A stretch of DNA of 64,000 bases from Georgenia subflava (GTDB lineage Bacteria; Actinomycetota; Actinomycetes; Actinomycetales; Actinomycetaceae): assembly GCF_009193155.1 (NCBI RefSeq), contig NZ_VUKD01000008.1, positions 52,327-116,326 on the forward strand. The letters are read 5' to 3'. Each line of letters opens with the position of its first letter. The first letter of the stretch is position 1. Positions 33,352 to 41,865 of this stretch are shown here, piece by piece. Both the position numbers and the translations under genes were made by a program. The notes beneath the pieces are model-generated. The model was given only the letters and a program-made list of their open reading frames with translations, did no database searches and was not told the origin of the DNA.

Positions 33352-34590
33352 TCACCGGCCGCGTCCTCCGCGGCCGCGTACCCGGACCCGGGCACGCAGG
33401 CGCAGGGTGATCGCGCCGAGCACCGCAGAGATCACCGAACCGAGGATGACGGCGAACTTCGCGTGGTCGCCCTCGGTGCTCGCGCCGAAGGACAGGTCCG
33501 CGATGAGCAGCGAGACCGTGAAGCCGATGCCGGCGAGCATGGCCACGCCGAGCAGGTCGGCGAGGTCCACGCCGTGGCCGAGCCTCAGCCGGGTGGTCCT
33601 GACCAGGATCGCCACGCCGCCCCAGATGCCGAGCGACTTGCCGAGCACCAGGCCGGCGATGACGCCGATGGCGACGGGGTCCGACACCACCTCGCCGAGG
33701 CCGCCGGAGTCCACGACCGAGACCCCCGCCGCGAAGAAGGCGAACACCGGCAGCGCGAACCCCGCGGAGAGTGGCTGGACCTTCTCCACGAAGGCGTGGG
33801 TGAGCTGCTCGTCCTCGCCGCGGCGGCGCCGTGCCGGGACGACCATGCCCATCAGCACGCCGGCCACCGTGGCGTGCACGCCGGCCTCGTGCATGAGTGC
33901 CCACGCGACGACGGCGACCGGGACGAGGACCCACCAGGCAGTGATCCGCCGCTGCACGAGGGACGCGAAGACGCCGATCAGCGCGAGCGAGCCGAGCAGG
34001 AAGAAGAGCTGGATCTCCTCGGTGTAGAACACCGCGATCACGGTGATGGCCAGGAGGTCGTCGACCACCGCGAGCGTCAGCAGGAACACGCGCAGCGCGG
34101 GTGGCAGACCGCGGCCGAAGATGCCGAGCAGGGCGACGGCGAACGCGATGTCGGTGGCCGTCGGGATGGCCCAGCCGGACGTGGCGCCGGAGCCTGTCGC
34201 CAGCTGGACGCCGGTATAGATCAGGGCGGGCGCCGCCATGCCCAGGACGGCGGCGATCATCGGCAGCAGTGCCTCGTCGAGCTTGCGCAGCGAGCCGGTG
34301 ACGAACTCGGTCTTCAGCTCCAGCCCGACGACGAAGAAGAAGATGGCGAGCAGGCCGTCCGCCGCCCACGTGGACAGCGAGAGGTCCAGGTGGAGCGCGG
34401 CCGGACCGATCTCGAGCCCGGCGATCGCGAAGTAGGTCTCCCGCCACGGGGAGTTCGCCCACACCAGGGCCAGGACGGCAGCCCCGAGCAGCAGCGCGCC
34501 GGAGAACGTGTCGTCCTGCAGGCGCCGGGCGAGGCCGGCCCCCGTCCTCGACAGGCGGGCGGGAAGGTTCGGTGGCGCGTGCTGCGGCAT
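33352..34590 (-). CDS. nhaA: Na+/H+ antiporter NhaA (copy 2)
   Basis: 412-aa antiporter with the same motifs as copy 1: TATDIAFAVALLG and AVVDDLLAITVIAVFYT hold the ion-site aspartates, with FFFVVGLELKTEFV and FAFFAAGVSVVDSGG. A basic insertion (ARRRRGEDEQ) sits in the cytoplasmic loop where copy 1 has ARANEDKA. The Arg/Gly-rich C-terminus matches copy 1. ATG 34590 follows GAGGGG; longer in-frame readings enter a tandem-repeat spacer. Whether the two copies differ in pH or ion preference cannot be read from sequence. Confidence 0.95.
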   Translation of the reverse strand: MPQHAPPNLPARLSRTGAGLARRLQDDTFSGALLLGAAVLALVWANSPWRETYFAIAGLEIGPAALHLDLSLSTWAADGLLAIFFFVVGLELKTEFVTGSLRKLDEALLPMIAAVLGMAAPALIYTGVQLATGSGATSGWAIPTATDIAFAVALLGIFGRGLPPALRVFLLTLAVVDDLLAITVIAVFYTEEIQLFFLLGSLALIGVFASLVQRRITAWWVLVPVAVVAWALMHEAGVHATVAGVLMGMVVPARRRRGEDEQLTHAFVEKVQPLSAGFALPVFAFFAAGVSVVDSGGLGEVVSDPVAIGVIAGLVLGKSLGIWGGVAILVRTTRLRLGHGVDLADLLGVAMLAGIGFTVSLLIADLSFGASTEGDHAKFAVILGSVISAVLGAITLRLRARVRVRGRGGRGR

Positions 34591-34697
34591 TGGTGGCCCC
34601 TCGGGTGGGTCGGCAAGGACATCTGCCGACCAGACTTCCCGGCGCACCGCGGTCCACCGTAACCGATCCGGCCGCCGTCGCCGCACGCCGGCCACTG

Positions 34698-34798
34698 CCT
34701 GGACGCCGCACGCCGGGCGGTGGCTGGACGCCTCGCGACCGGGCGGTGGCAGGACGCCGCACGCCGGGCGGTGGCAGGACGCCTCACGACCCGGGCAG
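34698..34798. repeat. 25-bp tandem repeat, four copies of two alternating types
   Basis: Starts 34698, 34723, 34749, 34774. Odd units carry GGACGCCGCACGCCGGGCGG, even units GGACGCCTCGCGACCGGGCGG-like sequence split as GGACGCCT then CGACC, so the true period may be a 51-bp dimer duplicated once. It occupies the gap between DUF501 and nhaA copy 2; the rest of that gap shows no gene. Confidence 0.8.
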
Positions 34799-34812
34799 GG
34801 CCGGCACGCGCC

Positions 34813-35313
34813 TCAGCAGGAGCAGCGGGTGGGGCTCCAGACGCCCTCGAGCAGGTGCAGGGTCTCGTCGCCGAAGGGGTTGACGCCCTCGCCGACGGCG
34901 AGGGTGTGACCGAGCAGCGCGTGCAGGCACTTCACCCGGGTGGGCATCCCGCCGGCGGAGACACCGTCGATCTCGGCGACCTCACCGAGCTCGGCACGCC
35001 GGGCGAGGTAGTCCTCGTGAGCGGCGCGGTAGCGGGCGGCGAGCTCGGGGTCGGCGGCGAGCCGCTCGTTCATGTCGACCATCACCTGCTCGGCCTCGAG
35101 GGTGCTCGCGGCCTTCACCGCCGGCGGGCAGGTGAGGTAGTACGACGTCGGGAACGGGGTGCCGTCGTCGAGGCGCGGCGCGGTACGCACCACGATCGGG
35201 CGGCCGCACACACAGCGTGCCGCCACCTCCACCACGCCCCGGGGCACCCGGCCCAGCTGCTCGGCGAGCACCTCGAGGTCGCGCTCGGTCACGGTCGTTC
35301 CAGCGTCAGTCAC
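34813..35313 (-). CDS. DUF501 domain protein
   Basis: 166-aa protein of the DUF501 family, conserved in actinobacteria between the DivIC-like gene and ppx. Visible features are Cys-rich RCVCGRPIVVRTAPRL, PFPTSYYLTCPPAVKAASTLEA, GGMPTRVKCLHALLGHTLAVGEGVNPFG and a final CSC. The Cys and His suggest metal binding or redox use, but the function is unknown. Start GTG 35313: GACAAT is six bases upstream, fitting a leaderless mRNA. It lies 44 bp after the DivIC-like gene, probably same operon. Confidence 0.85.
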   Translation of the reverse strand: MTDAGTTVTERDLEVLAEQLGRVPRGVVEVAARCVCGRPIVVRTAPRLDDGTPFPTSYYLTCPPAVKAASTLEAEQVMVDMNERLAADPELAARYRAAHEDYLARRAELGEVAEIDGVSAGGMPTRVKCLHALLGHTLAVGEGVNPFGDETLHLLEGVWSPTRCSC

Positions 35314-35357
35314 GCAGCCATTGTCCTATGCCGCTCGGGTGTGACGCGTCCCGGCCG

Positions 35358-36332
35358 TCAGGGCGTCGCGCCCTCGGTCGGCACCGTCAGGCCGGAGGGG
35401 TCCTCGCCGCCGGTGACCGACTCGCCGGCCACCTGGACGGAGTCCCAGACGCGCATGTACCAGGGGGTGGCAGCGGCGCGAGCGGCCTCCCGCTCGGCGG
35501 CCTCCGTCTCCGCGGCGCTCTGACCACCGACGACCGTCTCGGGGTCGACCACCACGTACGGCGTCTCCCCCGGCATGACGTAGCCAAGCCGGTCGCGGGC
35601 CTGGGCCTGCACGTACTCGGGGTCCTGCCACCGGGCAAGCTGGCGCTCGAGGTCGGCGTTGCGTCCCTGCGCCTCGCTGACCCTGGAGTTGAGGTCGCGC
35701 AGCTGCTCCTGCTGCGTGACCGCGAAGCGCATCGTCGGGGCCAGCACGGCGAACGCGATCAGAAGCACCAGGAACAGGCCGAGGGCGCGCAGGCTCACGG
35801 TGGGCCGCGCCTCGCCGTCTCGGCCCGGCAGCCCGAAGCTCACTGCCCGACGCTGCCTGGTGGCGCTCGGGTGGCCGGTGGCGCGGGTGGCTGTGCGTGC
35901 GCCGCCCGAGCGTGCACCGGCGCGCCCGGTCCCGGCGGGCCGTGCGGAGCCGCCGGGACGTGCCGAGGCGCTGGACTTCGTCGAGGCGCCCGTCTTCGAC
36001 GTGCCGGGCCTGGCCGCGGTCCCGGGCTTCGCCGAGCTGCCGGACCTCGCGGTGCCGCCCGACTTCGCAGCGCCGCCGACCTTCGTCGTGCCGCCCGAAT
36101 TCGCAGCGCCGCCGACCTTCGTGGTGCTGCCGGACTGTGCAGGAGTGCCCGTCTTCGCCGAGCCGCCGGACCTGGCGCCGTCGCCGGACCCTGCCTGGGC
36201 GGACGTCCGCTTCTCCCCGGTCCGGGCGCCGCTGCGTCCGCCGCGGCCCGACGGCTGGGCCGGGGTGCGCTTCGCCGTCGTCCCCGGGCGTGCCGCCGGG
36301 CCCCGGGGCGCGGCAGGACGACGGCTGGTCAT
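35358..36332 (-). CDS. FtsB/DivIC-like septum formation protein with long disordered N-terminus
   Basis: 324-aa single-pass divisome protein. Residues 1-155 are a Gly/Ser/Thr/Lys/Ala-rich tail with repeats of GGTTKVGGAA and KSGG type; a membrane segment (about 178-198, LRALGLFLVLLIAFAVLAP) is followed by a leucine-zipper coiled coil (about 205-235) and the RDRLGYVMPGETPYVVVDPE motif of the FtsB/DivIC family. It should bridge FtsQ/FtsL-like partners. ATG 36332 is used; ATG 36350 adds six residues. Sits between eno and DUF501, the conserved actinobacterial order. Confidence 0.85.
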   Translation of the reverse strand: MTSRRPAAPRGPAARPGTTAKRTPAQPSGRGGRSGARTGEKRTSAQAGSGDGARSGGSAKTGTPAQSGSTTKVGGAANSGGTTKVGGAAKSGGTARSGSSAKPGTAARPGTSKTGASTKSSASARPGGSARPAGTGRAGARSGGARTATRATGHPSATRQRRAVSFGLPGRDGEARPTVSLRALGLFLVLLIAFAVLAPTMRFAVTQQEQLRDLNSRVSEAQGRNADLERQLARWQDPEYVQAQARDRLGYVMPGETPYVVVDPETVVGGQSAAETEAAEREAARAAATPWYMRVWDSVQVAGESVTGGEDPSGLTVPTEGATP

Positions 36333-36420
36333 GAGGTCATGTTCTCCCATCGGACGCGCGAACGCCGGGAGCCACGGCGCGTGAGTCGTGCACGCGCGGG
36401 CTCCCGGCGTCCGGGTGGTG

Positions 36421-36439
36421 CCGCCCGGCGACCGGGCGG
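36421..36439 (-). terminator. eno terminator hairpin
   Basis: CCGCCCGG-CGA-CCGGGCGG lies 7 bp past the enolase stop. A second, larger inverted repeat (CGCCGGGAGCC with GGCTCCCGGCG, 36363-36411) follows before the DivIC-like gene, so much enolase mRNA probably ends here. Confidence 0.65.
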
Positions 36440-36446
36440 CCTCGGG

Positions 36447-37862
<1,416 letters not shown>

Positions 37863-38423
37863 TCAGCCCGCGGGCTGAGCGGCCTCCCCGGTGGGCTGGG
37901 CGATCCACTCGTGGGTGGTCGGAACGATCGAGCCCTCCTCGGTCAGCTCGCCGTAGCGCGGGTTGACCTCGAGGTCCGCCTCGGTCAGCTCGGTGCCGAG
38001 CTGGGTGAGGACCGCCTCGGCGTCCGGGGACGAGGAGACCTCGTTGTACTGCATGAGGAAACGGCCCAGGTCGATGAACGCGTCGGAGCTGTTCTCGGGC
38101 AGCTCGGCGTTGCCCAGCATCACGGCCTGCTCGAGGAAGAACTGCTCGACCTCGGCGTCGGACACGGCGTAGCCGGCCTCGTTCGCGATCGGGGTCAGCA
38201 GCTCGGCCTGCACCAGGGTGTTGAGGATGACGACCGGGGCGGTCTCCTGGCCGGAGAAGGCGACGTACTCGCCGGTGGCGTCGTCAACGGCGTTCTCGCT
38301 GATCGTGACGCCGTTGACGGTGGCCGCGGTGCCGGGCTGCGCGGCGCAGCCGGCCAGGGCGAGCCCGGCCGCGGCGGCCGCGACGACGGGACGGAGCAGG
38401 AGCGTGGGGCGCAAGGTGGCCAC
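37863..38423 (-). CDS. SurA N-terminal-like lipoprotein
   Basis: 186-aa lipoprotein. The signal peptide ends in lipobox Leu23-Ala-Gly-Cys26. The rest resembles the SurA N-terminal chaperone helices: ATVNGVTISENAVDDATGEYV, LNTLVQAELLTPIANEAGYAVSDAEVEQFF (key Leu/Ala/Glu pattern) and a second helical half. It lacks a parvulin isomerase domain, so it is more likely an exported chaperone than an enzyme. GTG 38423 follows GGAGG. In related genomes it sits between mfd and eno; here the ECF transporter operon separates it from mfd. Confidence 0.8.
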   Translation of the reverse strand: MATLRPTLLLRPVVAAAAAGLALAGCAAQPGTAATVNGVTISENAVDDATGEYVAFSGQETAPVVILNTLVQAELLTPIANEAGYAVSDAEVEQFFLEQAVMLGNAELPENSSDAFIDLGRFLMQYNEVSSSPDAEAVLTQLGTELTEADLEVNPRYGELTEEGSIVPTTHEWIAQPTGEAAQPAG

Positions 38424-38527
38424 CGGTGAACCTCCGAGGTCTGCCGGCGCCGCGTCACGGCCCGGGCTGGGCTGGTCGAACCGCGTCCATCGTAGGTGCT
38501 ACGCGGGACGTCGCGGTGCAGGTGTCC

Positions 38528-39334
38528 TCAGCCGCGGCTGCGCCACGCGTCCGCGAGCGCGTCCAGGCTGAGCCCGACGTCGGCGAGCCCCAGCCGGTCG
38601 GCGAGCTCGACGATCGCCGGCCGCGCCAGGCGTGCGGTCGCCATGGCGGCGCTGTCCGTGAAGATCTCCTCCGCCCGCCCCTGGGTGACCACGCGCCGCT
38701 CGGCCATGACGACGACGCGGGCGAAGTGCCGGGCGACGAACTCCATGTCATGGGTGATCGTGACCACGGCCCGGCCCCGGCCGGTCATCACCTCGACGAT
38801 CTCGGCGATCCGGTCCAGCCCGGCCTGGTCCTGCCCGGCCGTGGGCTCGTCCAGGACGAGGACCTCGCAGTCGACGGCGAGCACCGCGGCGATCGTGACG
38901 AACTTGCGCACGGACAGCGGCAGGTCGTGCGGGTTCTCCTCGAGCCGGTCGCCCAGGCCGGTGAGTGCGGCGGCCTCGTCGAGGCGCCGCTCCGACTCGC
39001 CGGCGTCGAGCCGCAACCGCTTCAGACCGTAGGAGATCTCCTTGGCGACAGTGGTGTTGAAGATCTGGTCGTCCGGGTTCTGGAAGACGTAGCCGACCCG
39101 CCTGGCCACCTGGGCGGCGGTGCGCCGGGCGGTGTCCTCGCCGCCGATCAGGACGCGGCCGGAGCTCGGCTTGAGCAGGCCGTTCATCAGCTTCACGGTG
39201 GTGGTCTTGCCTGCGCCGTTCTGGCCGATGATCGCCAGCGACTCCCCCGCGTCGACGCGCAGGCTGACGCCGTCCACGGCGAGCACCCCGCCGGGGTAGG
39301 TGTAGCTGACGTCGGCGAGCTCGACCAGGCTCAT
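38528..39334 (-). CDS. ECF transporter ATPase (second)
   Basis: 268-aa energy-coupling-factor ATPase. Walker A GQNGAGKTT, Q loop FQNPDDQIF, Walker B VLVLDEPTAGQD and the switch His in TITHDMEFV are present, but the signature motif reads LPLSVRKFV rather than LSGGQ, a clear deviation that may make this the regulatory or weaker site of the ATPase pair. ATG 39334 overlaps the preceding ATPase stop (ATGA). Last gene of an S-T-A-A operon. Confidence 0.88.
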   Translation of the reverse strand: MSLVELADVSYTYPGGVLAVDGVSLRVDAGESLAIIGQNGAGKTTTVKLMNGLLKPSSGRVLIGGEDTARRTAAQVARRVGYVFQNPDDQIFNTTVAKEISYGLKRLRLDAGESERRLDEAAALTGLGDRLEENPHDLPLSVRKFVTIAAVLAVDCEVLVLDEPTAGQDQAGLDRIAEIVEVMTGRGRAVVTITHDMEFVARHFARVVVMAERRVVTQGRAEEIFTDSAAMATARLARPAIVELADRLGLADVGLSLDALADAWRSRG

Positions 39335-40278
39335 CGGGCCACCTCTCCCGGGGCGCCGAGCGCGTCTGCCAGCGCGGCGACGGTCAGCGGCCGCCCGGGC
39401 ACGTCCACCCCGCGCTCGCGCAGACCCTGCGCGAGCACGACGGCCTGCGGGAGCCGGGCACCGCGGTCGGTGATGGCCGGGTCGGTGAGCACCTCGGCCG
39501 GGGAACCGGTGCGCACGACGCGGCCGGCGTCCATCAGCACCACGGTCGTGGCGTGCTCGGCCACCTGCTCGATCTTGTGCTCGACCAGCACCACCGTGCG
39601 CCCCGCCTCCCTCATGGCCGCGATCAGCTCGAACACCTCGTCTGTCGAGGCCGGGTCGAGCTGGCTCGTGGGCTCGTCGATGACCAGGACCGGCTGGTCC
39701 ATGATGAGCATCGAGGCCAGCGCCACCCGCTGCTGCTGCCCGCCGGAGAGCTGGAAGGGCGGCCGGTCGCGCAGCTCGGTGATCCGGGCACGCTCCAGGG
39801 TCTGCTCCACCCGGTCGCGGATCTCCGGCGCCGGGACCCCGAGGTTGCCGAGGCCGAACGCGAGCTCGTCGTAGACCGTCTCGGTGATCCCGCTCATCTG
39901 CGTGAACGGGTTCTGGAACACGAACCCGATGGTGCGGGCCAGCTCGTCCTCGTCCGCCGTGGGCACGTCCTGCCCGGCCACGGTGACCGACCCGGTCAGC
40001 TCCCCCTTGTAGAAGTGGGGCACGAACCCGCGGATGGCGTTGCACAGGGTCGTCTTGCCGGCCCCGTTCGGGCCCACGATCGCGCACAGCTCCCCCGTCC
40101 CGACGGCGAGCGAGACGTCCCGCAGGCTCGGCTCGTCCGCGCCCGGGTAGGTGTACGTCAGGCCGGAGACCTCGACGGCGTGCGCGGCGCCCGCGTTCAC
40201 CGCGCCCGCGGCCCCCGGACCTGCGGCTCCGGTGCCCGTGCTCTCCGCACCCGCGTCCCCCGCACCGGTCTCGTTCAC
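39331..40278 (-). CDS. ECF transporter ATPase (first)
   Basis: 315-aa ATPase with an Ala/Gly-rich N-terminal extension of about 35 residues. It has Walker A GPNGAGKTT, Q loop FQNPFTQMSG, canonical signature LSGGQQQRVALA, Walker B VLVIDEPTSQLDP and switch LVEHKIEQV. The C-terminal EcfA-type tail follows. GTG 40278 forms a GTGA overlap with the T-component stop; GTG 40284 is an alternative. Pairs with the degenerate ATPase downstream to drive vitamin or metal uptake. Confidence 0.9.
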   Translation of the reverse strand: MNETGAGDAGAESTGTGAAGPGAAGAVNAGAAHAVEVSGLTYTYPGADEPSLRDVSLAVGTGELCAIVGPNGAGKTTLCNAIRGFVPHFYKGELTGSVTVAGQDVPTADEDELARTIGFVFQNPFTQMSGITETVYDELAFGLGNLGVPAPEIRDRVEQTLERARITELRDRPPFQLSGGQQQRVALASMLIMDQPVLVIDEPTSQLDPASTDEVFELIAAMREAGRTVVLVEHKIEQVAEHATTVVLMDAGRVVRTGSPAEVLTDPAITDRGARLPQAVVLAQGLRERGVDVPGRPLTVAALADALGAPGEVAR

Positions 40279-41054
40279 AGCACCCACAGCAGGATCCTTC
40301 CGACGACGGCGAGCGCGAGCACGGCCCAGAGCACCGCGCGCAGCACCCGGTCGGTGCGGGTGTCGACCACCGCGTACAGCGACGTCCGCGGCCCGGTCAG
40401 CGTGAAGCCGCGTGACTGCAGCGCGAGGGCCTTCTCCTCGACCGAGAGGATCGAGCTGAGGATCAGCGGGATCAGGCTCGGCAGGAACGCCCGGACCCGG
40501 ACGAACCAGTTGGCGTCGGTCTCCACGCCGCGTGCGCGCTGGGCGTCCATGATCGCGTCGAGCTGCTTGCGCATCTCGGGGATGAGGTTCATCGCCGCGA
40601 CGACGACGTACGTCGCCTTCGGCGGGACCCGGCGCCGCTCGAGCTCGAGCATGGAGCGCCGCCGGTCGCCGAGCTGGACGGCCAGCACCAGCGGGGTGGC
40701 GACGCCCATGATGCGGGCGGCGAAGGTGGTGCCCCGCTCGAGCCCCTCGGCGGTGCCGTCCAGGATCCACCAGCTGAACAGGATCGTCGGCCCCTCGATG
40801 AACAGCGTCTGCAGCGCGACGATCACGACGCTCAGCAGCAGCACCGTGGGCGCCCAGGCGCGCAGGAAGGCGCCGAGCCGGCGGGCGATGAGCGCGATCA
40901 GCGCCGAGACGAGAACGACCGCGCCGACCGACCACAGTCCGAAGAGCTGGGAGATCACCGCCAGGACGACGGCGAGGACGACGTGCGTCGTGGGGTTGAG
41001 GTTGCGGACCGGGTTGGCGTGCGAGACCAGGCTGACGCCCGCCGGCAGCGTCAC
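40275..41054 (-). CDS. ecfT: ECF transporter T component
   Basis: 259-aa membrane coupling protein with five or six hydrophobic segments. The cytoplasmic coupling helices hold the two Ala-Arg-Gly-type signatures, here MDAQRARGVETD and ALALQSRGFTLTG, which touch the ATPases. N-terminal SHANPVRNLNPTTHVVLAVVLA is typical. GTG 41054 overlaps the S-component stop (GTGA). A dedicated T component beside its own S gene argues for a group I (dedicated) ECF system. Confidence 0.9.
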   Translation of the reverse strand: MTLPAGVSLVSHANPVRNLNPTTHVVLAVVLAVISQLFGLWSVGAVVLVSALIALIARRLGAFLRAWAPTVLLLSVVIVALQTLFIEGPTILFSWWILDGTAEGLERGTTFAARIMGVATPLVLAVQLGDRRRSMLELERRRVPPKATYVVVAAMNLIPEMRKQLDAIMDAQRARGVETDANWFVRVRAFLPSLIPLILSSILSVEEKALALQSRGFTLTGPRTSLYAVVDTRTDRVLRAVLWAVLALAVVGRILLWVL

Positions 41055-41686
41055 GACGCGGTGCGCGCCGCCGGACGGTCCTTCTTGCGGGCGTCGACGA
41101 AGATCTCGCCGTGCGGGAACCGCAGCAGCGCGCGCTTGGACATCGAGCGGACCACGAGCGTGGCGATACCCACCGCCAGGAACTTGTCGATCAGCTCGGC
41201 CGGGACGTGCGAGGCGACGACGGCGAGGAACAGCGGCAGGTCGGAGTAGTCGTTGATGGCTCCGGTAAGGATCGACACCCCGGAGGTCGTGAACCCGCCG
41301 TAGAGGAAGTAGCTCAGCAGCACCGAGACCGCCACTGATATCAGTGTCACGATCAGCGCGCTGATCGCCGCCCGACCCCAGGTGTTGAACATGCCGCGCC
41401 GGGCGAGGACGCCGACGAGGAAGCCCATCGCCGCGGCCAGGATCGACCACGGCGCCATGGTCGCGTCGCCGAGCGCGAGCAGCAGCACGCTCAGCGCGCC
41501 TGTGACCAGTCCGATCCACGGCCCGGCGAGCATCGCCACGATGAAGGTGCCGATGGAGTCGAGGAAGATCCACAGCTGCAGCGTCTTGGCGAGCTGACCG
41601 CCGACGAAGTTGATGGCGACGGCCACCGGGATGAGCAGGATGGCCATCAGCGTGAAGTCACGCTTGATCGAGTCGACCAGACCCAT
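41051..41686 (-). CDS. ECF transporter S component, substrate unassigned
   Basis: 211-aa membrane protein with six hydrophobic segments, the substrate-binding unit of the ECF transporter. Notable segments are WIFLDSIGTFIVAMLAGPWIGLVTGAL and APWSILAAAMGFLVGVLARRG (key residues Asp, Gly, Trp), general for vitamin-type S components. I cannot assign the vitamin from sequence. If the leader upstream (41724-41857) is cobalamin-like, a corrinoid would be favoured. ATG 41686 has AAGGAG seven bases before it. First gene of the operon, 179 bp after mfd. Confidence 0.82.
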   Translation of the reverse strand: MGLVDSIKRDFTLMAILLIPVAVAINFVGGQLAKTLQLWIFLDSIGTFIVAMLAGPWIGLVTGALSVLLLALGDATMAPWSILAAAMGFLVGVLARRGMFNTWGRAAISALIVTLISVAVSVLLSYFLYGGFTTSGVSILTGAINDYSDLPLFLAVVASHVPAELIDKFLAVGIATLVVRSMSKRALLRFPHGEIFVDARKKDRPAARTAS

Positions 41687-41723
41687 GTGGAGCTCCTTCG
41701 TCCGGCTCGTCCGGTTCCTCCCG

Positions 41724-41857
41724 GGTGCGAGCGCCTGCCGTGGCATCACGGCCGACGGTGCCACAGGTTCCCGCAGCCCGGCACGGATTGGCAACTGGCG
41801 CGCAGCTTCCGTCACCGGATCGAGACGTACGACGACGTCGCGCCCGCGCCCCGCACC
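41724..41857 (-). promoter_or_regulatory. Candidate structured leader RNA (cobalamin-riboswitch-like) of the ECF operon
   Basis: On the transcript, GGTGCG (41857-41852) and CGCACC (41729-41724) can close a 134-nt element. Inside are GGAAG, CCAGTTGCCAATCCG, GGGCTGCGGGAACCTGTGG in that order, reminiscent of the cobalamin core (GGGAA, GGTG-AATCCGG, GCTG, CCCGC-ACTGTGA), and a GTGGCA/TGCCAC stem. Several core positions differ from consensus, so this is a suggestion only. Confidence 0.35.
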
Positions 41858-41865
41858 GCGCGTGG

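Noticed and set aside
36001..36180. Repeats inside the DivIC-like gene as a mobile or minisatellite insertion.
   Set aside because: They are in frame and encode a low-complexity Gly/Ser/Thr/Lys tail, common in actinobacterial divisome proteins.
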